Source of the DNA: Parasponia andersonii
Taxonomy: Eukaryota; Streptophyta; Magnoliopsida; Rosales; Cannabaceae
Length of the DNA: 64,000 nucleotides
Direction: 5' to 3'
Assembly: GCA_002914805.1 (NCBI GenBank)
Contig: JXTB01000024.1
Location: 875,498-939,497, forward strand
Below are positions 34,201 through 44,219 of this stretch, in pieces. The notes beneath the pieces were generated by a model. It saw only the letters and a program-made list of their open reading frames with translations. It had not been told where the DNA came from and made no database searches. Every line of letters begins with the position of its first letter. Position 1 is the stretch's first letter. Position numbers and translations under genes: made by a program.

Positions 34201-35326
34201 AACATCTCCATTGGTGTCTTCAGATCAATCGCTGTTGATGGAGATCGATTAATCACATAAAAGGCGATTTTGACTGCTTCTGCCCAAAATACCTTGGGTA
34301 GACCTGCAGCTTTCAACATTGCTCTTGTTCTTTCCAACAAGGTTCTGTTCATCTGCTCTGCCACTCTATTTTGTTGAGGAGTGTATGCCACTGTGAACTA
34401 CCTCTTGATACCTTCTTGTTAACAGAAGTTATCAAATTGATTACTTGTATATTCTCCTCCATTGTCCGTCCTTAAATACTTGAACTTTTCTCCAGATTCA
34501 ACTTTTATCTGTGCTTTGAATATTTTGAAGACTGAAAACACATCTGCATTCCTCTTAATAGGATACACCCAATATCTCCTAGAGTGATCATCAATAAAAG
34601 ATACAAAGTATCTACCTCCTCCTAAGGACATTACCGGTGCTTGCCAAACATCAGAGTGGACCAAGTTTAGAACTTTTTTCCTTCTAGAACTGGATGTGCT
34701 AAACTTTAATCTATGCTGCTTACTTGTGACACAATACTCATAAAAGGGTAAAAATACCTTTGTAAGACCAGGAAGTAACCTCCGTTCAGAGAGAATCTTC
34801 AAGCTTTATTCCGACATATGGCCAAGCTTACGATGCCACATAATCATTGATTCTTCTCCGGAATTTGTTGAAGCAATTGATGTCTCTGCTTCCATCAGTG
34901 TATCTCCTTTAAGCATGTATAAAGTTACTGTGATTTTCTCCGCCTTCATTACTACAAGCGTACCCTTCATAATCTTCATGATCCCATTCTCAACACGAGT
35001 TTTGCAACCAAGGCTATTTAAATATCCCAAAGACAATAGATTTTTCTTTAGGCCCTTCACATGTCGCACCTCTTGAATAGTACGAAGAGTGTCATCGTAC
35101 ATCTTTATCTTGATAGTACCAATCCCAGCGATCTCTAAGGCATGATCATTACTCATGAATACAGATCCTCCAGAGTTAGGTTCATTTGTGTGAAACCATT
35201 CTCTGTGAGAAATCATGTGCCATATTGCTCCCGAATCCACTAACCAAATATTAGTGAGCTGTCGTCTGTCCTTAGAAATTTTGCTGCTTCACTATACAGG
35301 ATTTCTTCATCATTTGAAGTATTTGC
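34201..35326 (-). repeat. Triplicated unit 1 (protease to integrase)
   Basis: Gag-proximal unit of 1126 bp, in normal continuity with gag on its right side. Protease MDSGAIWHM, HRKLGHMSE followed by TAA at 34808-34806 (TGA in the other units), integrase core VHSDVWQAPVM and YLRTDNGGEY, TAG at 34400-34398, then LLERTRAMLKAAG and the fused gag-tail peptide as in unit 2. The fusion point lies in CAACATCTCC, where gag and integrase share a short identical word. Confidence 0.92.
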
Positions 35327-36118
35327 AACATTCTCCTGAGCATTTGATGACTCGGGGTCCTTCCCTCTAGAATCTCTATTCTTCTTGAGTTGCCAACACT
35401 CCCTTTTGATGTGTCCTTTCTTGCCACAGTGATAACACTTGACATTCTTCTTACTTCTTGACTTTGATCTACTATGACTCTGACTCCCACTGGGGCCACG
35501 TTTTATTGATCTCCCTCTCATTGTTAAAACCTCTACTTGCTGTGAACTTACTAATCTGTCTTTATTGTTCTTACACCGATTTTCTTCTTCGAGAACATCA
35601 GCTGTAAGATCGTTGAAAACTAGAGTTGTAGCATTGCTGGTCACATTTATGATAAGTTGATCATACGAATCAGGTAGACTCTGAAGTAAGATTTCTATAC
35701 GTTCATTATCCTCTATTTTATGCTCTATTATCATGAGCTATGAGAATAGAGTGTTGAGAGTGTTGATATGGTCGATCACCCTTGTTAATTCTACCATCCG
35801 AAGAGTATAAAGCCTTCTCTTCAAGAAAATTTTGTTGTGAAGCAACTTGGCCTGATACAACTCTGTCAGTATATCCCATATCTTCTTGGCTGACTTCTTC
35901 TCCTCAATGCTCGACAGGACTCCATCTGCTAGTGCCAGATGTAAGTTAGCGACAGCATTGCTATCCATCTCATCTCACCTTTTATCATCAGTAATCTCAG
36001 CAGGTCTTTCCCCAATTGCTGCTAGGCAATTATCTTTTCTCAAGATTGCCTTTGTCTTTATTTTCCACAAAGAGAAATTGTTCTCATTAAACTTTTCAAT
36101 ATCGAATTTTGCCGCCAT
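35240..36118 (-). pseudogene. Copia C gag
   Basis: Starts at ATG 36118 (MAAKFDIEKFNENNFSLWK) just after the leader, typical for Tnt1/Tork-type gag. TGA at 35975 replaces a Trp-like position (DDKR, stop, DEMDSNA). The UBN2 gag core follows (ANLHLALADGVLSS, LYTLRMVELTRV), then TAG near 35738, ETIEILLQSLPDSYDQLI-like text (here RIEILLQSLPDSYDQLI) and a CCHC zinc knuckle CYHCGKKGHIKREC near 35440-35400. The tail ILYSEAAKFL leads into the protease of unit 1. Apart from the two stops the frame is well kept, and length is about normal. Confidence 0.88.
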
Positions 36119-36159
36119 TTTTGTTCACCATGATTTATTCAGTTACCACAGTTTTACTG

Positions 36160-36245
36160 TATGTGAATAGTATAGTATACGTGAATAGTATTATATACAT
36201 GAACAGTATCGTATACGTGAATAGTCGTATATGTGAACAGTACTC
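36160..36245. repeat. Short tandem repeats in copia C leader
   Basis: Five to six units of about 17 bp with the core GTATACGTGAATAGTA lie between the PBS and gag. Variants alternate GTGAATAG and GTGAACAG. Function unknown. Confidence 0.75.
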
Positions 36246-36248
36246 CAA

Positions 36249-36266
36249 CCAATGGCTCTAATACCA
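36249..36266 (-). other. Copia C primer-binding site
   Basis: Minus-strand TGGTATTAGAGCCATTGG lies next to the LTR. It matches the initiator methionine tRNA type PBS with one change. Confidence 0.85.
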
Positions 36267-36267
36267 C

Positions 36268-36772
36268 TGTTAAGAGATCGGCTTTGCGGAAGCAATAATA
36301 CACAGCTAAAATACGAGTTGAGAAATTTTTGGTAAAATGAAAAAAAATAAGGCACACAAAAGAATTAACGTGGTTCACCCAATTTAGGCTACGTCCACGG
36401 ATAAGGCTGTGAAGAATTTCACTATGAAAAGAATATTACAACTCACTTCTCTCTAAATACAAGGAGAGAACAAATGAACATTTCTCTCTTGAAATAGGAG
36501 AAAATACTCTCTAAACAATTTAGGGGAAAACAAATGGGACACTAAGAGGAATTCCTAGGCTTAAATTCTCTCTTAGAAATGAAGAAGATTTAAAATGGGA
36601 TGCAAAACAAGTGATGAAGTCCTCTGTATTTATAGAACTTGAAAGCTGGTGTGAACACCATTTTTCACTATTGTTACTACGGCTGCTCTTTTCACTATTG
36701 CTCTTGTGACTGCCCTTTTTATTATTCCTATTGCGGCTGATTGGTGAGCTGCAATTGTTGATTTGTTCAACA
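36268..36772 (-). repeat. Copia C 5' LTR
   Basis: Plus-strand ends are TGTTAAGAGATCGG and TTCAACA, 505 bp. A TATA box, TATAAATAC on the minus strand, lies at 36634-36626. The minisatellite of the other LTR is present here with about three units. Confidence 0.9.
36626..36634 (-). promoter_or_regulatory. TATA box in copia C 5' LTR
   Basis: TATAAATAC on the minus strand, followed by AGAGGACTTCATC; the equivalent site in the 3' LTR is altered. Confidence 0.55.
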
Positions 36773-37156
36773 AACTAGACAAACAAATATAAAGTAATGG
36801 TGCATTGATAAAAGTCTAACTAGAAAACGATTTCTCTATTACTTTGATGAGACAAGCTATACCAATTTGAAGAAAACCTACCTGGCTTTGGTATGGGTAA
36901 TTAGGAAATTAAGGGTTATTATTACATGCTATCTTACCCGTGTACATTTAATATAAGGCCAAGGTAAAGGCTTGTTCATAATCCCTATTTGAATTGCTTT
37001 GCTTGACTAATTAAGGTGACTTTCCCTGTAGTTCCAGTCACTGTAGCTCTCGCTTGAGCTGACAAGTACAGAAGGCACTGAGATGAAAAGTTTACCTTAA
37101 AGAGCCCTTACAAGAACTCTTCTTACCAATTTATAGGATACGAAGAGGCCTCTTAG
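36773..37156. other. Intergenic stretch
   Basis: Slightly less AT-rich sequence without a recognisable gene or element. Confidence 0.4.
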
Positions 37157-37607
37157 CCAGAGCATCTCCAAGCAATAAAAAATCTTCTTCTAATGTAATG
37201 CGTTTTATCGTACCAAATTTAACATATGTTATACTAGGTCTCAAATATAATGTCAAAGTAAAATAATACATATATTATATTTGGATCTCAAACATGGCGT
37301 CAAAGTAAAATAACATTCTCCTAACGTTATAACCTCAAAATATTAAAATCCATATATACTTTTTCAAAAGTACTTTGTGTGTACTTTTTTCAATACTCAA
37401 TTGATACATTTTTTTTTAATAATACGCCAATTATATAAAATTAATTTTTACATTATTGTATAGTAAAGAATAAAAAATGCACTTTATTATAGATAGCATT
37501 TTGGAGTAAAAATTTAAATTTTGAGTCAAATTTACCATCTCACTAATTTTTTTTTAATATCAAATGGAACACTAACAATGGCATTGCATTAATGTAGATA
37601 TCTTAAA
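37157..37607. mobile_element. Possible Harbinger-type MITE
   Basis: The left edge GAGCATCTCCAAGCAAT resembles ends of PIF/Harbinger-type MITEs, and the right edge ATTGCATTAATGTAGATATC may be its decayed inverse. Inside, the word TAATGTCAAAGTAAAATAA is repeated at 37238 and, with changes, at 37296. Boundaries and class are uncertain. Confidence 0.35.
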
Positions 37608-38054
37608 ATAAACTTTAAAAAAAAAAAAAACTATTTGATATAAAAGCTCTATAATATCATGTCACTCATATATGAGAAAATTAGCCCACGTTCAACTCAG
37701 TTTTAGAAAACTGCAGTACTCAATGACATATTTTCTTTTGAGAAAGAAGGGGCTTTAGGAAAATGAGTGAGTATGATAGTGTCAATCTTTCATAATAAAT
37801 TATGACAAACCGTCCAACAGTTAGTTTCTGACGATGAGTTGTGAAACGGGTCAATGTGAAAAACTGATAATATCACGAGTTCACGACAGCTAATTAATGA
37901 TATGTGAATGCGAAACAAGTTGGAGGTTTCATATTTATTGCATTAATTAAGAGAGAGACAGACAAATAACCACGCTAACAAGGACATATACAAGTTATGT
38001 TGACTTCTGACGCGGCAATAAACATTACAATTCTTCAAATATATATATATGGGC
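37608..38054. other. AT-rich intergenic stretch
   Basis: A run at 37617-37630, then unrecognised sequence to the (TA)n word at 38042. No gene seen. Confidence 0.4.
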
Positions 38055-38283
38055 ACTACTAATTTACTAATAACTTTTTTTTTATCTTTGCATGTGGATT
38101 AATTTGGCCAATGAAAATTTAGTAAGTATATTTTTTTATTGTAAGAAATAAGGGAGAGAAAGAGTATTAATAATGCATTTCTTTTCATACACTTAATTAT
38201 AGCTATTGGATCACCATTAGATAGTAATCCAACTACGGCTAAAAAAAAATACCTATTAAATTGACAACCTATACATATATATA
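38055..38283 (+). mobile_element. MITE family M, copy 3
   Basis: More degenerate copy: AATTTGGCCAATGAAAATTT, AGGGAGAGAAAGAGTATTAA and TTGGATCACCATTAGATAG match copies 1 and 2. It ends with AAATACCTATTAAATTGACA. Confidence 0.7.
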
Positions 38284-38487
38284 ATGGTTGCCAATCCAAT
38301 AGGTATTTTTTTTCTTTACCTATGGGTAAGTATTTTTTTTTTAGCCGTTGGATCACCATCTAATGGTGATCCAATGGCTATAATAAAGTGCATAAAAAGA
38401 CGTGCATCATTAATGCTCTTTCTCTCTCTTACTTTTTATAATAAAAAAATGTGCATGCTAAATTTCCATTGGCCAAATTGATACCTA
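38284..38487 (-). mobile_element. MITE family M, copy 4, cut by assembly gap
   Basis: Reverse orientation relative to copy 3, head to head. Starts GGTTGCCAATCCAATAGG and contains the perfect hairpin arms TTGGATCACCA and TGGTGATCCAA around TCTAA (38347-38374). It reaches the N run at 38488 while still in element sequence. Confidence 0.75.
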
Positions 38488-38599
38488 NNNNNNNNNNNNN
38501 NNNNNNNNNNNNNNNNNNNNNNNNNNNNNNNNNNNNNNNNNNNNNNNNNNNNNNNNNNNNNNNNNNNNNNNNNNNNNNNNNNNNNNNNNNNNNNNNNNN
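38488..38599. other. Assembly gap (112 N)
   Basis: Unknown bases between two MITE M fragments; the repeat probably caused the gap. Confidence 0.98.
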
Positions 38600-38642
38600 C
38601 TATGTATAGGTAAAAAAAAAAAATACCTACTGGATTTGGTGC

Positions 38643-38645
<3 letters not shown>
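38600..38645. mobile_element. MITE family M, terminal fragment
   Basis: CTATGTATAGGTAAAAAAAA followed by TACCTACTGGATTTGGTGC matches the end of the family M elements. It is probably the far end of another copy hidden in the gap. Confidence 0.55.
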
Positions 38646-38674
<29 letters not shown>

Positions 38675-39149
38675 AAATAAATTAAAAGGCCTCTACAATT
38701 GTAATTCTAACGGTAAGGATAGCCTGTATGTTCACGTCAGTCATTATTTCTTCGATCATTGTCTCATCCATATGAAACTTACATGCAACTAATTCGTTAA
38801 TTGAACTTATAAACGTTTGATCACGATTGGCTAACTAGGTTTATCCTTTAATGAAGAATCTATTCATGGTTGATGTTGCGACATGTGTATATGTTTTATA
38901 TAAAAGGACATATATAGTTGTTCACAATCAATTATTATATGAAACAGTTTTTTTTTTTTTTTTAATTCTCAAAGGAAAAATTTTATTAAAACGGTACTTT
39001 ATATTGTTGGAAAAATAGTTATGTCATATGTAACATTTTTTATTGCCAAAACTTAACAAATAACATATGTATTAGAGTTGGTGTCTGCGACTTTTGCCTT
39101 GAAAAAAAAAATAGTATTAGGGATCCTAGTTGCTATACTAATTAGAGAT
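38646..39149. other. AT-rich intergenic stretch
   Basis: (TA)n at 38643-38673 and a T run at 38949; no gene recognised. Confidence 0.4.
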
Positions 39150-39518
39150 TTAATTTTTTTTTTTGCATCTCATCGAGCCACTCCGCTCTCTTTCTATATG
39201 TATCTCCTTCGGAAAAAAAAAGTCAATACTATCCTGCATGGAGACCGAGAGGGGGCTTTCATTCTCCTCAGACTTCTTTTATTCACTTTCATTCTCCTTC
39301 TCAGATCTCTTTTTACTCACTCTCTTCTTCCTCTTCCTTCCTGATTCTTTTTTTTTTCTTTTTCAGTTTTAAAAAATTCATATCTAAATCTAGTTTGTAG
39401 TACCACTTTTAATGTGGATTTTAGTTCGATCTATATCTTAAATCTAAGAAATCTTCGCAAATCTAGATCTATTTAGTGATTAATTTTTGATTTTTTTTTT
39501 TTATTTTCAGGGACATAG
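39150..39518 (+). repeat. Repeat E, copy 1, left part
   Basis: CT-rich block, then AAATCTAGTTTGTAGTACCA and TTAATGTGGATTTTAGTTCG, related to 61490-61740. It continues after the nested insertions at 43846-44120, whose text (CAAGATAACTCACAAATTTT, TAATGATATTCCTTTGAAGA) matches 61860-62020. The CACTA element inserted into it at 39518. Confidence 0.6.
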
Positions 39519-40718
39519 CACTACTAAAAAAAGAACTACTGACATCACTTGAACCACATCATTTTTTTTTTAAAAAAGCGATATGGTTAAACTCTCATGT
39601 CAAATTGTTTAAAAGCGACGTTATTATAAGTTCTATCACATCGCTTCTGTAACGAGCGAAGTGGTTAGGCCACATACCACATCGCTTCTATAGAAAGCAA
39701 TATAGTATATATTTTTTTTAATACCACATCATTTTCTGCAAAAGCGATATGGTAGGGAGTACTACCTAAATTGAAAAAGATTTCTAATTTTATCCTTTTA
39801 GAGGAAACAATTTTCTTATATATACAATTATGATATTTACTAGATTAAACTATCTTAGTTGAATAGTTTACTTATCTTAAAAAATTTCTATGACTTTATT
39901 TGTATATAAAGAAATAAAATGATTAATTGTTAATTATGTAGAGACTTCATTTGTTTATTTAAGTGTAAATTAACGCATTCATAATCTATAAATAAAGATG
40001 GAATACTTTATTTACTAAAGATTGTAGTGTTTATCTATCTCAATGGGAATGATATATCTCAAATCATTGAATTATTTGACTTCTGACGGGAATACTAGTA
40101 TAACATAAATAAATTATATGTATTGAACAGAACCAGGTAATATAAAGAATTAGAATGTCGTAACTCGATTCTTAGTATTACCTCAGACTAACTTTTAGTA
40201 TATAGATCCTAATGCTTGATATTTGATTGAACTTACTTTCATGGGTTGCAGCCTTTTAATTTATTAAAAGACTAGCCTTTGTGAAATTAGAGGCGAACTC
40301 TGGCATATTAGAGGTTATGGCTTATGAATTGACAGGAACACCAAATAGTTAAAGACACTATACATTAATGCCATTTTAGGGTCTTTCAAGTTTCATGGAA
40401 TAATTAAATTTAAGATCTTAGTATTCACTTTGTAAATTGGTTGATAACTATGTCTAAATGACCATTGAGAACAAAATTATCAACAATATTATTCCTTGAT
40501 AGAAATATGGTAACTTAAAGGTAAATATGTGTTAGAAAAATAGTATGGTAATTTCACCTATCCAACTACAGTATCATATAAGGATTTTACATGTGGTATA
40601 GAATATGCTAGATGGATCAGTTAATCAAGGCTAATTGATTGAATCTCTATAAAAGACATAATATTTAATCTAAGAGTGCAATATTAGACCTTTAGTGAAG
40701 TGTCCAATTAACTAATAG

Positions 40719-42687
40719 TGTCACGACCCAAAACTCGGGCTAGTGGCAAAAGGGAAATTTCACAAAAGTGGGAAATTCCTTGATTTATTTGAAAAGTGTC
40801 AAAAGTTCTAGTTTTTATAAAAACGGTCCATTTAAATAAAATAATCGGAATTCCATCCCGTGAACCACTCCCATAGTTCGTATACACCATTAAACATAGA
40901 CTGAATAATAATTAAAAATCACGAAGTCCATAAAAGCCCAAGCATCACCATCATCCACAACAAAAGTCAAATACCAGTATGGCATACATAAGTTCGCAGA
41001 CAAAATAGAAAGCAGTAATCTTGGTTCAATGCTAATACAAAACCCAATTAGTCTAAAGACTACGACAACAAACTTCTAGTATTACCAAGAGACGAACTGC
41101 AATTAAGATGACCTCTTACTCCTCTTGATCACCAAGATCACACTGGACACCACCTAAGAAAGAAGGTAGGGGGTGAGCATAAAATGCCCAGTAGGAAAAA
41201 TAATTACCTCGATCGAAAATATTTTAGTGATGGGGATTTCATGCATGGTTAGTTTAGTCCAAAACATACATATATATAATCCAAACTGGAAATCCATATA
41301 TATATAAAAAGTAGTGTAATTAAAACCATTTAATTCATATGCACATGACACAAATCAACCCATACCCATGAGCTCTCATCTTCTCATCTGTAGAAATCCA
41401 GGATAATGACACTAAGTATGCCTAACAGCCTGCCTGATACCTAAGCCCATACCTGGAGGGGACACCCACGTGTCGCTTACCAAACCTGGAGGGGCAACTG
41501 AATTACCTACGCCTGCCAAATGGGGAGGTAATCAGAAGTAACAAAACTCCGTGCGAGTTTACAGACTTTCGCCGATGGTGGGGCACGCAGCACCACACTA
41601 TAACCTACGATGCTAACACGGTGCTTATGTATGATCCTATAACACGTGCAATATGGAACTGAAATGTGAAAATAATCGTACTCTGATTTTTTAGTAAAAT
41701 CAGCGTACTAGGTTTTTATAGAAAAATGGACAGCATAACGGCCCTATTTTTAATATACCCAAAATAACACGCACTCAGAAAATTCCCAAAGCAATACAGT
41801 ATATATCTCATATAACCAATTCCCATCACAGATGTTCGAGAAACCAAAAATCACATTTGTTCTCATATATTACAGAAAATAAGTTTTATTCAAAAATGAT
41901 ATAAAACAGAGGTAATTGAGTCTCTACCTCGCTCGAATAGCAATACCACGCTATCGAATCCTCAAAGTGTCATTGACGATCGCCCGGAGGGTCGGGAACC
42001 AATTCCAAGCCCTCGATCGTCCTCTTGCAAAAAATCAACTTCTCACCGGAGCTTCAATTCCATAAACAGACCTCTTCGCTGAATTCCTAGCACCCAAAAT
42101 AACTAGGTTAAATATATAACTTGTCCAATTCAGGCCCGGGCCCAGACCGGGCCGGTGGCACGCAAAATTAGGCAAATCTCGGCCATCCAATCTCGATTTA
42201 CATGCCGATCACCAAACATAGGCAATATATATATATATATATCAAAATTCTCTATTTTTCGAGTACAATCCAAAAATGACAACAAAAACACAATTCAACG
42301 GCCGGATCAAAATTCAAATTTAAACTCAAAATATCCAAAAATGACAACTTTCAATCCGGATAAAATGGGATTGAGATATATATACCTTGATAATCCTTGA
42401 GATGAGACGAATCCAACGGGACAAGTTGGAGGTCGAATAGTGGCCGGAATCGTCGCCGGTGACGAAAAAACCGAAATGGCGACTTTGAGGATTTCCGGCA
42501 TTGCAGGCAACAGCGGTGGCTGGCGAGGGGCGGCGGAGCTTTGGCGCAGTCTAGCGAGTCGACGCTGGTTGTTGGCATGGGTGGACGACGACGGCGGCGG
42601 CTCCTACGGTGGCCCCTGCTTCTTCCGACCAAGAAATGCAGAGAGAGAGAGAGAGATCGGGGGAGAAGAGAGAAAAGAGAGAGAGAT

Positions 42688-42742
<55 letters not shown>

Positions 42743-42957
42743 AAAAGGACAGGACACGCTGCCCTGTCTTATAAAGCTGTGTAATTTTTTAAAAATTGCA
42801 CATAAGTCCCCAAATTTCAAATCTCTATCAATCTAGTCCTCTAAAAATTGCAATTTAGTCCTTCTGCACAAAACTTTTTCAATTTAATCCCCACAATATT
42901 ATATCCGAAAAATTGGTAAATTATCCAAATTACCTTCCCAAAATCTGGGTTTTTACA
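40719..42957 (-). mobile_element. Solo LTR of gypsy family D
   Basis: Minus-strand start TGTAAAAACCCAGATTTT, end GTTTTGGGTCGTGACA, 2239 bp. A perfect 5-bp target duplication AATAG lies at 40714-40718 and 42958-42962. Homologous to both LTRs of element D (48205-50260 and 55085-57576) but with only one copy of the block duplicated in the D 3' LTR. It carries a (GA)n run at 42637-42738. Confidence 0.92.
42637..42738. repeat. (GA)n microsatellite in solo LTR
   Basis: Long GA run interrupted near 42660-42690. The equivalent region of the element D LTRs is a (CT)n run (55202-55255) on the opposite strand, consistent with orientation. Confidence 0.95.
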
Positions 42958-43845
42958 AATAGCATTGATATAAATTTCATAATAAGAATTATTATATATT
43001 TATCATACTATTAGAGCTTAGATTATTTACATCTATTAGGTCCTTTCTCTAGCTTAATAAAGCTCATTAATTGGTTTGTAGTATTTATAAAATTAGTTTC
43101 ATGAAACTGTGTAAAATAATGATTTTACACAGAAGTTTGTATTTTTTTAAATAAGTTACATGGGTTAGACATATTTATAAAAATACACCATAAGCTCAAA
43201 TTAGAGAACAAGCCCAATCCTAATTAGACTAGAGTTAGTAGTTTTTGGGCCCATATATATAAGATATATGAGAGAAATACTGCATAGTAACTCAAAGAGA
43301 GCTACATATGAAATAGAGGAAAAGAGAGAAAGAGAATTTGGCCAAGGTTGAGAAAAGAGGAGAGAAAAAGTTTTCTACAACCTCACAGTCTCATCTCACG
43401 TCCTGATATTCTTAAGGATCAAGAAGGTGTTCTTGATTGTTTTTTAATGAAGGATTCAACTTAGTACCCATTCAATCAAGAGCAGAAGCATAGACAAAAA
43501 GATCTAGGATTAGAGATTTGATCACCATCAATAAAGAGATCAAGGAGGAACACGCTATAAAAAGTAAACTATAATCTCATCTTTAGGATTTATACATCTA
43601 GATTTGATCTATATTCTATATAATTTTGCATATGATATATGCATGTTCTATGGTTATAAAAATTATTTTCATAAAAACTTTTAAAATCCAAATCCGTTGA
43701 TTTTTCCTATGCGTTCATGATGTGATCATGTGTATTTTCTATAGTTTTCATGCATGTATATTTTTTCCACGTGTTAGGTTAATTTCTAGTAGTTTTTCTA
43801 TCATGTCGGTCTATAAGTGATGTGAAAAAGTCTTTTGTAGTAGTG

Positions 43846-44120
43846 TAGATTTCAATTATTGTTATCCTCATTTAGTTTAACCCACGAAGAACGTAGCCAT
43901 GAGTAAGTGTTGAAGGCAATAGATTATTAATGGTCTTTGTTATCTGTTTCTCTTGGGAAATCAAGATAACTCACAAATTTTTTCTTAGTTGTATCTGTGA
44001 TCCATATTTTGTCTCCTTTCTTAATTGAGGAGTTTGAAATTGTAATCATTATACTTACATTATAATTTAAAACTTTTTGTTTCGATTAATGATATTCCTT
44101 TGAAGAGTCCTTTTACATAA
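43846..44120 (+). repeat. Repeat E, copy 1, right part
   Basis: Continuation of the block at 39150-39518 beyond the CACTA element; matches 61820-62020 (TTTGTCTCCTTTCTTAATTG, GAGTTTGAAATTGTAATCAT, TTCGATTAATGATATTCC). Confidence 0.6.
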
Positions 44121-44219
44121 AAAAAAATAGACTTTTATGTTTAATAATATTATTTCAAAAAAGAAAATTTGATATAATAAATAATACCGAATATTGTATA
44201 TAAATTACCATCATTCAAT

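Larger units (their letters stand above)
29294..36772 (-). mobile_element. Copia element C, full-length with internal triplication
   Basis: LTRs at 29294-29866 and 36268-36772 flank, in minus orientation, PBS, gag, protease, integrase, RT and RNase H in copia order. RNase H and RT resemble Tnt1/Tork-type elements. The protease-integrase region is present three times in tandem (1126-bp period). The five outer bases (GACCA and AACTA) match at three of five positions, so any target duplication has decayed. Stops in every domain make it non-autonomous. Confidence 0.92.
39770..43789 (+). mobile_element. Family B LTR, copy 3, split
   Basis: 39770-40718 and 42963-43789 together match the LTRs at 17752-19518 and, inverted, 12396-14196. 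The left tip is degenerate (homology starts at GATTTCTAATTTTATCC) and the right tip ends near GGTTAATTTCTAGTA. It sits inside the CACTA element and is itself interrupted by the solo gypsy D LTR. Confidence 0.8.
39519..43845. mobile_element. Small CACTA element, split by nested LTRs
   Basis: The left end CACTACTAAAAAAAG (39519) and right end CTTTTGTAGTAGTG (to 43845) are CACTA-type terminal inverted repeats, flanked by a 3-bp target duplication TAG (39516-39518 and 43846-43848), as usual for this superfamily. The element proper is only about 320 bp: 39519-39768 and about 43790-43845. Four subterminal hairpins of the type ACCACATCGCTT/AAGCGATGTGGT lie at 39552-39754. No transposase, so non-autonomous. 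Confidence 0.8.

Noticed and set aside
31949..35326. Three separate copia insertions instead of a triplication
   Set aside because: Unit spacing is exactly 1126 bp, units have no LTRs or target duplications between them, and the junction is identical in both cases.
42440..42820. Open frames rich in Arg-Glu or Ser-Leu over the GA run
   Set aside because: They come from the (GA)n microsatellite and flanking CpG-rich LTR of gypsy D; frames are open on both strands, which is typical of simple repeats.
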